From Promethearchaeota archaeon (GTDB taxonomy: Archaea; Asgardarchaeota; Lokiarchaeia; Sigynarchaeales; SOKP01), in assembly GCA_016839905.1 (NCBI GenBank), contig JAEOTJ010000173.1:1-23473 (forward strand): 23,473 nt of DNA, given 5' to 3'. The notes beneath the pieces are model-generated. The model searched no databases, had not been told where the DNA came from, and saw only the letters and a list, made by a program, of their open reading frames with translations. This document shows, one piece after another, positions 1-7,483 of this stretch (its first letter is position 1; each line of letters begins with the position of its first letter). The position numbers were made by a program, and so were the translations under genes.

Positions 1-2788
1 ATTTAATATTTCCAACTGTATCATTAGCATAAAACCTTATAGTAAACGTGTTTCCATCAGAAGTGGCTTCCCAAGCAGCATCCCAAGCAGCTTTATCAAA
101 TGTACTATTCTGTGTAAATTCATAGTGTCCAATCCCCTCGATTGAATACCATAATATATCTAAATTGAATTCCTGAACATAAAAATTGAAATCTCTTTCT
201 GACTTTTTACGAGAAGAATAATTCCCAGGATTAACAATAACTAGATTAGGAGCTAATACATCTTTATAAAGAAATCTTTCTGCTAAAGTTTCTCCATTTG
301 AATTATTTGCCCAGAATCTAACAATAACAGATCCATTTGGAGCTGTGTTCCACAAGGTTTGGTCGATCTCCACACCTGTCCATGTAGCATTATTCGTCCA
401 TACAGACCCATTGAAGAAAGAAAACCACTCTTCATCAATAGAAACTCCTGTTATTTGTACATTAAAAATGGGAACTGTAGCATTACACAATTGACCTTCT
501 GTTGGTGAAATTATCGTTATTACGGGGGCATTATCTCCATCCCACCAGATTGGCTTGTTATCTACAGCTCCTCCTCCACCGGGAATCGCATGAGGAGTAT
601 CACCAATACCATCATCATCATTATCAATTCCAGTATAATTATCCCAATAATTCCCTTTAGTTCCATTGTCCCAAAAATTTTCATTACTTTGTTCCCAAGC
701 ATGAATAGAATTATCTGTAAAATTGTTCAAATTAATCATATTATAATCTGTGTTTGACTCAGTATAGATTCCATATGTATTATCTTTAATATCATTCATT
801 GTAATATTGTTCCAATCAGCATTATCGAAATATATACCAAAATCATCATTGAGTAATATATCATTGTCAGTGATATTATTCCAGAGAGTATCTTGTAAAT
901 GGATTCCACCTTGGAACGCACCAGAATGACCATTATTTATGATTTCATTATTGTAGACATAATTATCATCACTATCCCCAATAAAAACACCATTATCAAG
1001 ATTATTTTTAATTTCATTATCCAGAATAGAAGTATCGTGGCTTATAGCCCATATATATATTCCGTAATTAACATTCTCACTGATATTATTTTTATAAATA
1101 GTATTATTATAGCAAGCCCCAGCAATATAAATTCCCATACTGCCTCCGAATCTTATGTCGTTAAAAGAGATATTATTATACTCAGAATTTGATTCAATAA
1201 AAATACCTTCATCATTATTACCATGAATAGTATTGTTTATAATATCATTCCAAAGAGAACCTCTTACATAAATTCCTCGTGCTTGTGGGAATCCAGCTGC
1301 AGTATTAGTACAATTGTTTTCGAGGATAAGATTATTAATACCTGCACCATCAAGATAAATTCCCTCATTGGAGTTATCATTACAAGTATTATTATACACA
1401 AGACTATTAGCAATATTTGCTGTAACTAAAATACCTATACCATTTTCATTCACTGTATTATGAGTTACGTTGACGTTATCACAGTTCCAAACCTCTATTC
1501 CAGCATATCCAGTAAATTTCACATCATTTTTAGAGATTTCATTATCATCACTGAGATGGTAAAGATGAATTCCACGACCTCCTCCAGTTACAATATTTTC
1601 AATAATTGTATTGTTAGAATTATAATATTTTAACTGGATATTCATATAATGCGAATCCTTCACTGTATTGTTCATAATGGTATTATTGTCGCAATTATAG
1701 GAGAGTTTAATTCCATAATCATTATCTCTTAACCTATTATGGGTTATGTTATTATGGCTAGAAGTATGTAATTGAATTCCCATCGAAGTGTAAGAGATAT
1801 TAAAGTTTGAGATAGTAGAATAACTACAATTAAACAATAATATTTGTCCAGGATCGCCCACGCTTGTAAAATCAGCTGTATCTAATCCAATTTGGTCTTT
1901 ATAATAATAAACAGGTTTGCCATTCACCGTATTATTAGTGAAAATCTCCATTGTTCTAAGATCGTCCCAGTTATGCGTTAAATTAATCCCCACATTGGTC
2001 ATGGTATTTCCAGATATTGTTAAATTTATCGAATAAGCCGACGCCGTTATTCCATTATGAGCCCCCAATAAAGTATTATTTCTTATAACAATATTTTCTG
2101 CATCGACTGAAATACATGCCACTCCTCCTACAATTGTATTGTTTTCAGCGATGCTTTCATCCCCGAACAAAGCAATCCCATTAACAGTAGAATTTATTAT
2201 CGTATTATTGATCGCGTAATTGAGATAATTATCCTGCCATCTAAAATATATCCCTTCTTCATTGCGATTTATAGTGTTTTTTTTTATTGTAATATTTTCA
2301 CAATACTCATACAAGAAAATTCCCGCCCCATTGTTATTTGAAATATTACAACTATATATATTTCCATTGCTGGCATTTAGTAACTTTATCCCTGCGTTTC
2401 CATAAACAGCATCTGAATTAGTAAAGGTACAGTTTTGAATTATGAAATCCACAGTAGAGTTTGCGATTATAAATGAACTACCTGTACCATCAGGATTATT
2501 GAGAGTAATATTTTCTATGAGATAAAGAGAACCATCACCGTTAACATCGACACACCAGCTGTATATTCCTGCTATATCTGCCCAAGTTCCATTACCACAA
2601 GCGTATATACCATTATCGATCCACAATTCATTATAAGACTGAAAGCTTGCTTTAGGCTTTAAATCTTCAACCTCTCTTAGTTCTTGACTGCAAGCTGTAT
2701 TCTGATTCTCTAAATTAATGTTAAAAGAAAAGATACTTGAGACCATTACGATTATCAAACAAAATATAATTGTTTTTTTAGAAAGCAT
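1..2788 (-). CDS. Secreted NosD-like parallel beta-helix surface protein, C-terminus beyond window
   Basis: The minus-strand frame starting at the ATG at 2788 stays open to position 1, so 929 codons are visible and the C-terminus is missing. Residues 1-22 form a signal peptide or membrane anchor (MLSKK followed by a hydrophobic run). From about residue 60 to 700 the chain is built of short repeats of the type N-N-T-I-x-N-N-G-I, typical of PbH1/NosD right-handed beta-helix domains, including the NosD-like phrase VNGKPVYYYKDQ. Near residues 710-735 comes the familiar closing segment NYWDNYTGIDNDDDGIGDT, an Asp-rich and possibly calcium-binding loop. After it come two or more Ig-like beta-sandwich segments (APVITIISPTEGQ and a similar APNLVIVNPGN). 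N-x-S/T sequons are very frequent, which suits a glycosylated archaeal surface protein. No ligand or enzyme activity can be assigned. It is divergent from the gene at 2926. Confidence 0.88.
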   Translation of the reverse strand, partial: MLSKKTIIFCLIIVMVSSIFSFNINLENQNTACSQELREVEDLKPKASFQSYNELWIDNGIYACGNGTWADIAGIYSWCVDVNGDGSLYLIENITLNNPDGTGSSFIIANSTVDFIIQNCTFTNSDAVYGNAGIKLLNASNGNIYSCNISNNNGAGIFLYEYCENITIKKNTINRNEEGIYFRWQDNYLNYAINNTIINSTVNGIALFGDESIAENNTIVGGVACISVDAENIVIRNNTLLGAHNGITASAYSINLTISGNTMTNVGINLTHNWDDLRTMEIFTNNTVNGKPVYYYKDQIGLDTADFTSVGDPGQILLFNCSYSTISNFNISYTSMGIQLHTSSHNNITHNRLRDNDYGIKLSYNCDNNTIMNNTVKDSHYMNIQLKYYNSNNTIIENIVTGGGRGIHLYHLSDDNEISKNDVKFTGYAGIEVWNCDNVNVTHNTVNENGIGILVTANIANSLVYNNTCNDNSNEGIYLDGAGINNLILENNCTNTAAGFPQARGIYVRGSLWNDIINNTIHGNNDEGIFIESNSEYNNISFNDIRFGGSMGIYIAGACYNNTIYKNNISENVNYGIYIWAISHDTSILDNEIKNNLDNGVFIGDSDDNYVYNNEIINNGHSGAFQGGIHLQDTLWNNITDNDILLNDDFGIYFDNADWNNITMNDIKDNTYGIYTESNTDYNMINLNNFTDNSIHAWEQSNENFWDNGTKGNYWDNYTGIDNDDDGIGDTPHAIPGGGGAVDNKPIWWDGDNAPVITIISPTEGQLCNATVPIFNVQITGVSIDEEWFSFFNGSVWTNNATWTGVEIDQTLWNTAPNGSVIVRFWANNSNGETLAERFLYKDVLAPNLVIVNPGNYSSRKKSERDFNFYVQEFNLDILWYSIEGIGHYEFTQNSTFDKAAWDAAWEATSDGNTFTIRFYANDTVGNIK

Positions 2789-2925
2789 AATTTTTCACTT
2801 TTTTTATAATTTAATTAATATAGATTAATAAAAAAATATATTAAAAAAAATCCAATTAAACATTTTTAAATTTTGACGTTTTCAATTAATTAATGAAGAT
2901 TTTAATTATGATATTTTAAATAATT

Positions 2926-3578
2926 ATGACAAGATATGAAATTAGAATAGCGGGGTATGGCGGTCAAAGCAAGAGAGATCTCCTCTTTGCGTCAATGGCG
3001 TTATCACGCTTTCAAAAATGATCATAACGGCATCTTCTTTATATGAGGGTTTAGCAGCCACGCAAACCGAGGCGTACAGTGCCGCAGCTAGAATATTACT
3101 ATAAACGAGTAATTTGGTTAAAGGCGGCAGATGTTGGGCAGAAGTAGTTGTTGATCTCGATAGTAATATAAGACAGATAGATTACCCACGCGCATCGGAG
3201 CCCTACGATGCATTAATCGTTCTCTCAGAAGAAGCTGCAAGGGACATTAAACCAAATTTTTTAAAAAAAGAAGATACAGGATTTCTTATTTGGGATTCTT
3301 CAACAATCAATAGATTTAGAGCGGCTAAAAAAATTAAGAAAGCATTGAGTTTGCCAGTTCAGAAGCTTTCAATTGAAAGGTTTGGGAATACGGTATTTGG
3401 AAATTCAATAATTTTTGGTGCTTTTACTATCATGGCGAATATTTTTTCAGAGGAATCTGCCATCCAAACAATTAAAAAATTTGTTCCAAGCCCAACTTTA
3501 AGCAAGAATTTAGAAGCTTTTGAATTAGGAAAACAAAAAGGGCAAGAATTTATATCTAAATTACAAGAGGCGGCATGA
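2926..3578 (+). CDS. 2-oxoacid:acceptor oxidoreductase gamma-type subunit, split by two BHB introns
   Basis: Three coding blocks lie in different frames: 2926-2967, 2997-3091 and 3122-3578. Joined, they give 197 residues, a normal length for PorG/KorC-type gamma subunits. The product starts MTRYEIRIAGYGGQ, continues GVITLSKMIITASSLYEG and ATQTEAYSAAARGGRCWAE, then DYPRASEPYDALIVLSEEAA, all family hallmarks. Without splicing the first frame stops at 3022-3024, and the second block runs into a TAA inside the second insert. Everything outside the inserts is intact, with no other stops or gaps, so this does not look like a decayed gene. The ATG at 2926 begins the conserved TRYEIRIAGYGGQ. The stop at 3576-3578 directly abuts the ATG of the FrhB-PyrK fusion, implying one operon. 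No alpha or beta subunit is in the window. The block 3114-3578 alone would start from a TTG inside an intron and should not be taken as the gene. Confidence 0.88.
2968..2996 (+). other. 29-nt BHB intron (gamma subunit, intron 1)
   Basis: The insert sits between CAA (Gln) and GGC (Gly) of the GGQ-G motif; removing exactly 29 nt restores GYGGQGVITL. Fold: exon 2962-2965 (GGUC) faces intron 2991-2994 (GUCA) with two Watson-Crick pairs plus U-U and G-A. Bulge 1 is AA|A (2966-2968). The inner helix is 2969-2975 with 2983-2990 (U2986 unpaired) and a 7-nt loop. Bulge 2 is AU|G (2995-2997). An unusually long exon-exon helix follows: 2960-2961/2998-2999, 2954-2957/3002-3005 and 2949-2952/3007-3010, separated by mismatches. 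Cuts after the second nucleotide of each bulge coincide with the boundaries demanded by the protein. The length is not a multiple of three. Confidence 0.82.
3092..3121 (+). other. 30-nt BHB intron with in-frame stop (gamma subunit, intron 2)
   Basis: The insert interrupts the AGA codon before GGC GGC, at the AAR-GGRCWAE junction. Fold: exon 3086-3089 (AGCU) pairs with intron 3116-3119 (GGUU) through two Watson-Crick and two G-U pairs. Bulge 1 is AG|A (3090-3092). The inner helix is 3093-3100 with 3108-3115 (one U-U mismatch, core AUUACU/AGUAAU) and a 7-nt loop. Bulge 2 is AA|A (3120-3122). The exon-exon helix is 3080-3085 with 3124-3129, six perfect pairs, leaving G3123 unpaired. The reading frame through the insert carries a TAA, so unspliced mRNA cannot make the full subunit. 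Confidence 0.85.
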
Positions 3579-5396
3579 ATGAAAATTAATAAAATTCAAA
3601 AAGGTTGGAATGAATTAGATTCTGAAATTGTCAAAACTGGAAAATGTCTCTATTGTGGAGCATGTGCTGCTTTTTGTTTAAACATTAAATATGATAAAGA
3701 TAAAGAAATCCCCACTGAAGATGGTTCATGTAAGGATGTGAATACATGTCGAGATGGTTTTGGAGTTTGTTATAATTTATGTCCTAAAACTGGGATTGAA
3801 CAAATACCCGTATCTTTATTGGATAAATGGGTATTTGGAAAGAGACAAGATAAAATATTAGGTCATTATATAGAGATTATATCTGCAAGATTAACTGATT
3901 CTGGAAAAACCGCCATTAATGGAAATGCTGGACCAATAACAGGGCTTTTAACTGTAGCAATGGAAAAAGGTTTAATTGACGCAACAATAGTAACAGGTAA
4001 AGATGAGAATTATAGACCCTATCCTATAATTGTGGATAATCCAAAAGATTTAATCCAATCCATTGGTTATAAACCAAGTCAGAGTCCTACACTTTCTTTA
4101 GTTGGAGTAGCTATTAATAAAGAGAATGTGGATATTGCTGTAGTCGGAACTCCTTGCCAAATTCAATCATTACGCAAAATGCAAAATCATCCTGAACTTG
4201 ATTTCGAAGTTCATGATTTAGTTTCTCTTGCTATAGGAACTTTTTGTTTCGGTACGTATCATAATCAACTCCTAGCAGAATGTTTTAAGGAAAATGGAGT
4301 AAATCCTACTGAAATAGAAAAGATTGAATCTGATTATAATTATTTTAAAATGATAATCTCAACAAAATCTGGAAAGAAGGAAATTTCTCTTAATTATTTG
4401 CATGATAAGGCAATAAAAAAGGTTTGCTATACGTGTTCTGACTACACGGCATCATTTTCGGATATTTCTGTTGGAAATGTAGGTAGTGAAAAAGGATGGA
4501 AAACTTTAATTATTAGAACTGAACGAGGAAAACAAATCTTAGATTTAGCAATAGAGAAGGGTTATCTTGAGACAAATTCATTATCAAAGGATAAAGAAGA
4601 ATTAATTTTAGATCTTACTAGAGCTAAAACAGATATAATTAAAATTGAAGCCATCCAAGAACATTCTCCAGAAATTAAAAGTTTTATATTAAGAAGCGAG
4701 AGAATCGCTAGAACATATCGTCCAGGAATGTTTGTCATGCTTTGGTTACCAGATATCGATTTTTTACCCATGTCAATTTCTAATGTTAATGGAAATCAAA
4801 TAGAAATTACCGTGCAAAAAATTGGCGAAGGAACGGTAAAATTATTTGATTTAAAGGTGGGTGATAGCATTGGGATAAGAGGTCCTTTTGGAAATTCTTG
4901 GAATTATGAAGATGCTCAAAATATACTTGTTGTTGGCGGGGGAATGGGCATCGCAGCATTGACATCCTTAATAGAACCTTTAAAACAAAATAAAAAGAAT
5001 GTAACTGTAACAATTGGAGCTAAAGATGATACATCATTAATTTTTGTTGATCGTTTAATTGAACTCATACCAAGTACAATGTGTTCCACTGATGATGGTT
5101 CTATTGGGAAGAAATGCTATGTAACAGACACCATTATGGATATTCTCGCTAATAATGATATAGATTTAATAATGACGTGCGGCCCAGAAGTCATGATGAA
5201 AAAAGTTATGGAAATTGCTACTGAAAAAAACATAATGCTGCAGGCTTCTCTTGAGAGAAAAATGAAGTGTGGAGTAGGTTCATGTGGATCATGTTGTATG
5301 GGTGAAAATAATGATATTACCGTTTGTAAAAATGGTCCAATTTTCAATTCAAAGCAGTTAAACAATTTTCCGCAATTTGGAAAATATTTTAAGTAA
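3579..5396 (+). CDS. FrhB/FpoF-like iron-sulfur protein fused to PyrK/DHOD-type flavin reductase
   Basis: The protein has 605 residues in two parts. Residues 1 to about 345 resemble the coenzyme F420 hydrogenase/dehydrogenase beta family: an N-terminal cysteine cluster CLYCGACAAFC, further cysteines in CKDVNTC and VCYNLCP, a VVGTPCQIQSLRK segment, and the family's C-terminal signature CSDYTASFSDISVGNVG followed by GWKTLIIRTERG. Residues from about 350 resemble the dihydroorotate dehydrogenase electron-transfer subunit (PyrK) and ferredoxin reductases: an FAD-binding barrel (RPGMFVMLW, LPMSIS), an NAD(P)-binding motif GGGMGIAAL, and a [2Fe-2S] site CGVGSCGSC plus a later Cys. It likely shuttles electrons between NAD(P)H, flavin/Fe-S centres and F420 or ferredoxin; the direction cannot be told. 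It follows the gamma subunit without a gap, so the two are probably one functional unit. Confidence 0.88.
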   Translation: MKINKIQKGWNELDSEIVKTGKCLYCGACAAFCLNIKYDKDKEIPTEDGSCKDVNTCRDGFGVCYNLCPKTGIEQIPVSLLDKWVFGKRQDKILGHYIEIISARLTDSGKTAINGNAGPITGLLTVAMEKGLIDATIVTGKDENYRPYPIIVDNPKDLIQSIGYKPSQSPTLSLVGVAINKENVDIAVVGTPCQIQSLRKMQNHPELDFEVHDLVSLAIGTFCFGTYHNQLLAECFKENGVNPTEIEKIESDYNYFKMIISTKSGKKEISLNYLHDKAIKKVCYTCSDYTASFSDISVGNVGSEKGWKTLIIRTERGKQILDLAIEKGYLETNSLSKDKEELILDLTRAKTDIIKIEAIQEHSPEIKSFILRSERIARTYRPGMFVMLWLPDIDFLPMSISNVNGNQIEITVQKIGEGTVKLFDLKVGDSIGIRGPFGNSWNYEDAQNILVVGGGMGIAALTSLIEPLKQNKKNVTVTIGAKDDTSLIFVDRLIELIPSTMCSTDDGSIGKKCYVTDTIMDILANNDIDLIMTCGPEVMMKKVMEIATEKNIMLQASLERKMKCGVGSCGSCCMGENNDITVCKNGPIFNSKQLNNFPQFGKYFK

Positions 5397-5440
5397 TCCG
5401 TAAGTTTTTTAATCTGTAAGTTTATTAATTTTTAGAGGAT

Positions 5441-5450
5441 TTTTTTTTTT
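5441..5450 (+). terminator. Oligo-T tract after the gamma/FrhB-PyrK operon
   Basis: An uninterrupted run of ten T lies 45 nt after the stop codon at 5396. Archaeal transcription terminates at such coding-strand oligo-T tracts without needing a hairpin. It is close to the start of the next gene (5471), so it could also simply be A+T-rich leader. Confidence 0.35.
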
Positions 5451-5470
5451 ATAGAAATAGGTCATAGAAA

Positions 5471-6196
5471 ATGAATGAAGATAGGAATATGTTTAATGCC
5501 CCAGCAGAGAAAGATAAAAATGCTATAGATTCTCAAATTTTAGAAAAAATAGCTCTGATTAAACAAGAAGAAGATGGTCCTGGTAGTAAAATAAATAAGT
5601 TCCATTTATTAAAAGATATTATCACAACTCAAAGACAAGAAATTTCGTGGAAAAATGAGGATATTAAAAATTTAGAGGGTAAAATAGTCAAATTAACTGA
5701 AGAAATCTTCGAGCTAGGTAAGAGAAATGAAATTGAAAGGATGGCAGATTTTTCTGATAGGGAAATTAATGAATTAAAAACAACTATTGATAGATTAGAA
5801 AAAGAGTTACAGAGTTTAAAGTTTAAAAATACAGAATTAGAAGCTGTAAATAAAAAAAGCGAAGAGACAAATAGAATGCTAAAAGCAGCATTGTTAATGA
5901 CGGTAGATACGGAAACCAAAAATGTTGCTGAAGCCCCTGAAACATTATCAGAAGATAAACTTATTGAAGTCAAAACATCTGAGGATAAGACAGTTGGCTT
6001 AACCCAAGGACCTAGCAAGGTTCAAGCACCCCTCGAAGATGGAGACCAACATGAAAGAAAAAGGAAGTGTCCTAGCTGCGGTGCCACGAGCGCATTCATA
6101 CTTGAAATTGATGATAAATCGCACATAATTTATCAGAATCCTACCATTTATGGTAAAAAGTACAAGTGCGGCGATTGTCGATACGATTGGAAATAA
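5471..6196 (+). CDS. Coiled-coil protein with C-terminal zinc ribbon
   Basis: The protein has 241 residues and an unknown specific role. Residues about 20-145 are strongly charged with heptad-like spacing (KNEDIKNLEGKIVKLTEEI, DRLEKELQSLKFKNTELEA), which predicts a long coiled coil. Residues 145-200 are an acidic, low-complexity linker. The last 45 residues form a zinc ribbon: CPSCG, then about 30 residues later YKCGDCRYDWK. The layout is like TFIIS-type or RPB9-type ribbons, whose second knuckle reads CxxCxYxW. A long coiled coil tethering a ribbon is a common plan in Asgard archaeal proteins of unknown role. It is a stand-alone gene between the electron-transfer operon and the SDR gene. Confidence 0.8.
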   Translation: MNEDRNMFNAPAEKDKNAIDSQILEKIALIKQEEDGPGSKINKFHLLKDIITTQRQEISWKNEDIKNLEGKIVKLTEEIFELGKRNEIERMADFSDREINELKTTIDRLEKELQSLKFKNTELEAVNKKSEETNRMLKAALLMTVDTETKNVAEAPETLSEDKLIEVKTSEDKTVGLTQGPSKVQAPLEDGDQHERKRKCPSCGATSAFILEIDDKSHIIYQNPTIYGKKYKCGDCRYDWK

Positions 6197-6301
6197 TTTT
6201 TATATCATTTTTTAATGCTTTGAAAATCCATTAAAAGAAAAATTAATTATTTTCTACTATTTCTAATCTTAAACTATATTTTAAAAGATGGTTAAATTAA
6301 T

Positions 6302-7063
6302 TTGAACTCTAAAAACATTTTAATTACTGGATCAGGTTCAGGGATTGGAAGAGCAATGGCAATTAGATTAGCATCAGAAGGTCATAATATTATATTAAAT
6401 GGCAGAACTGAAAGTAAATTAGTTGAAACAGAGACAATGTTAAAAGTTTATGATATAAAAACGATGATTAAGGCTGGTGATGTCTCAAATTCCGCTTTTG
6501 TCAAATCGATGATTTCCGATATTGTGAGTGAATGGGAATTACTGCATGTTGTGATTAATAATGCTGGAATTAGTGGAGATCCAGCTTCAGTAATAGATAT
6601 TTCAGAAGAAAAGATGCAAAAAATCATGGATATTAATTTCAAGGGAACTTGGTTAGTATCTAAATTCGCAGCCAAAATAATGAAGAAGCAGAGAAAATTA
6701 AAGCCCATAAGCGGCAAAATTATTAATGTATCTTCCATCGCAGGGAAAAATCCTTGGAAACTAATTGGAATTTATGGTTGTAGCAAGGCGGCAATAAATG
6801 TATTAACAATAATAATGGCAAAAGAATTAGCTCCAAGGATAACCGTAAATGCTATTTGTCCGGGTTTTCATGTCACGCCCATTTACAAGGATAATCCTAA
6901 TTTAATTGAGGATATGATGTCAATCGCAAATTTAAAACCAGTATTAGGAAGAATAGGAACCGCTGAAGATGTTTCAGGATTAATTTCGTTCTTGGTTTCA
7001 GAGGATTCAAATTATATGACGGGACAATCAATTAATATTGATGGTGGAGCCGTTTTTCATTAA
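6302..7063 (+). CDS. Short-chain dehydrogenase/reductase (SDR), 3-oxoacyl reductase-like
   Basis: A classical SDR of 253 residues with an NAD(P)-binding Rossmann fold. The nucleotide motif TGSGSGIG lies at residues 9-16, with INNAG in the middle, the catalytic serine in NVSSIAG, and Tyr/Lys in YGCSKAA. The C-terminal SDR phrase MTGQSINIDGGAV is present. The start is TTG at 6302, because the Rossmann strand NILITG begins four residues later and no upstream ATG fits. The likely reaction is NAD(P)H-dependent reduction of a 3-oxoacyl thioester or a similar ketone; the substrate is not resolved. It is convergent with the unknown gene at 7090-7455. Confidence 0.88.
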   Translation: MNSKNILITGSGSGIGRAMAIRLASEGHNIILNGRTESKLVETETMLKVYDIKTMIKAGDVSNSAFVKSMISDIVSEWELLHVVINNAGISGDPASVIDISEEKMQKIMDINFKGTWLVSKFAAKIMKKQRKLKPISGKIINVSSIAGKNPWKLIGIYGCSKAAINVLTIIMAKELAPRITVNAICPGFHVTPIYKDNPNLIEDMMSIANLKPVLGRIGTAEDVSGLISFLVSEDSNYMTGQSINIDGGAVFH

Positions 7064-7089
7064 ATAAATTTTTAAGAATATAAAAAAAA

Positions 7090-7455
7090 TTAAGCGCTAA
7101 AATCTCCTAATTTATTGATGACAGAAAAGTCCCCCTTTAAAGCTCCTTTTACAATCTGAGTCATACTATCCGGTAATTTACCTAAAGTCTCACTAACTTT
7201 TAATAAATCTTCTTTATTTTGCATCATGATATCAATCTTTTGGGACTCTTCATTAATATTAATTTCCATAGGGACCTCTTCCTTTAATCCGCCAAAAATT
7301 CTCAGCATGTCCTTGATTTCATATTCTTCTCCTAATTCTTTTTTGGATCCCTTCTTTCCCTTAATGAGAATGCTCAAGGTTAAGGTATTTTCATTTTTTT
7401 GAATTTCTATTGTCTCTTCTAACAACCTTTTCATGTTACCAATAAATCTTTCCAT
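7090..7455 (-). CDS. Small hypothetical protein
   Basis: This 121-residue protein is not recognised. It is soluble, rich in Lys and Glu, and appears to alternate strands and helices (ETIEIQKNENTLTLSILIKG, PMEININEESQKIDIMMQ). A C-terminal helix-rich part follows (KEDLLKVSETLGKLPDSM). There are no cysteines, no signal peptide and no membrane segment. It lies 28 nt downstream of the S15-type hydrolase on the same strand, so co-transcription is likely. The body, a beta-rich N-terminal half and a helical C-terminal half, is loosely like small lipid- or ligand-binding proteins, but this is only an impression. Confidence 0.6.
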   Translation of the reverse strand: MERFIGNMKRLLEETIEIQKNENTLTLSILIKGKKGSKKELGEEYEIKDMLRIFGGLKEEVPMEININEESQKIDIMMQNKEDLLKVSETLGKLPDSMTQIVKGALKGDFSVINKLGDFSA

Positions 7456-7483
7456 TTTAAATCATCCATCTATTATTTTATCA

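Noticed and set aside
899..1429. Two plus-strand open frames, 899-1192 and 1223-1429.
   Set aside because: They are antisense shadows of the beta-helix gene, with peptides of Ile/Asn-rich nonsense made by its repeats.
2963..2995. GTCAA repeated at 2963-2967 and 2991-2995, like a target-site duplication.
   Set aside because: The other three introns show no comparable repeat at both ends, so five matching bases are likely chance or a result of the helix constraint.
2965..2999. Translational bypassing (ribosome hopping) instead of splicing.
   Set aside because: The take-off codon CAA and the triplet before the landing frame (AAT) do not match, and likewise AGA versus AAA at the second site. 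The two-bulge geometry fits BHB cleavage better. Without RNA data it is not fully excluded.
2968..3121. Sequencing errors or ordinary frameshift decay in the gamma subunit.
   Set aside because: The disruptions are extra blocks of 29 and 30 nt, not single-base slips; the flanking protein is complete and gap-free, and the blocks fold identically to those in the aldolase.
3114..3578. A stand-alone 154-codon gene starting at the TTG at 3114.
   Set aside because: The TTG lies inside the second intron, and the product would lack the conserved N-terminal third that is present, intact, just upstream.
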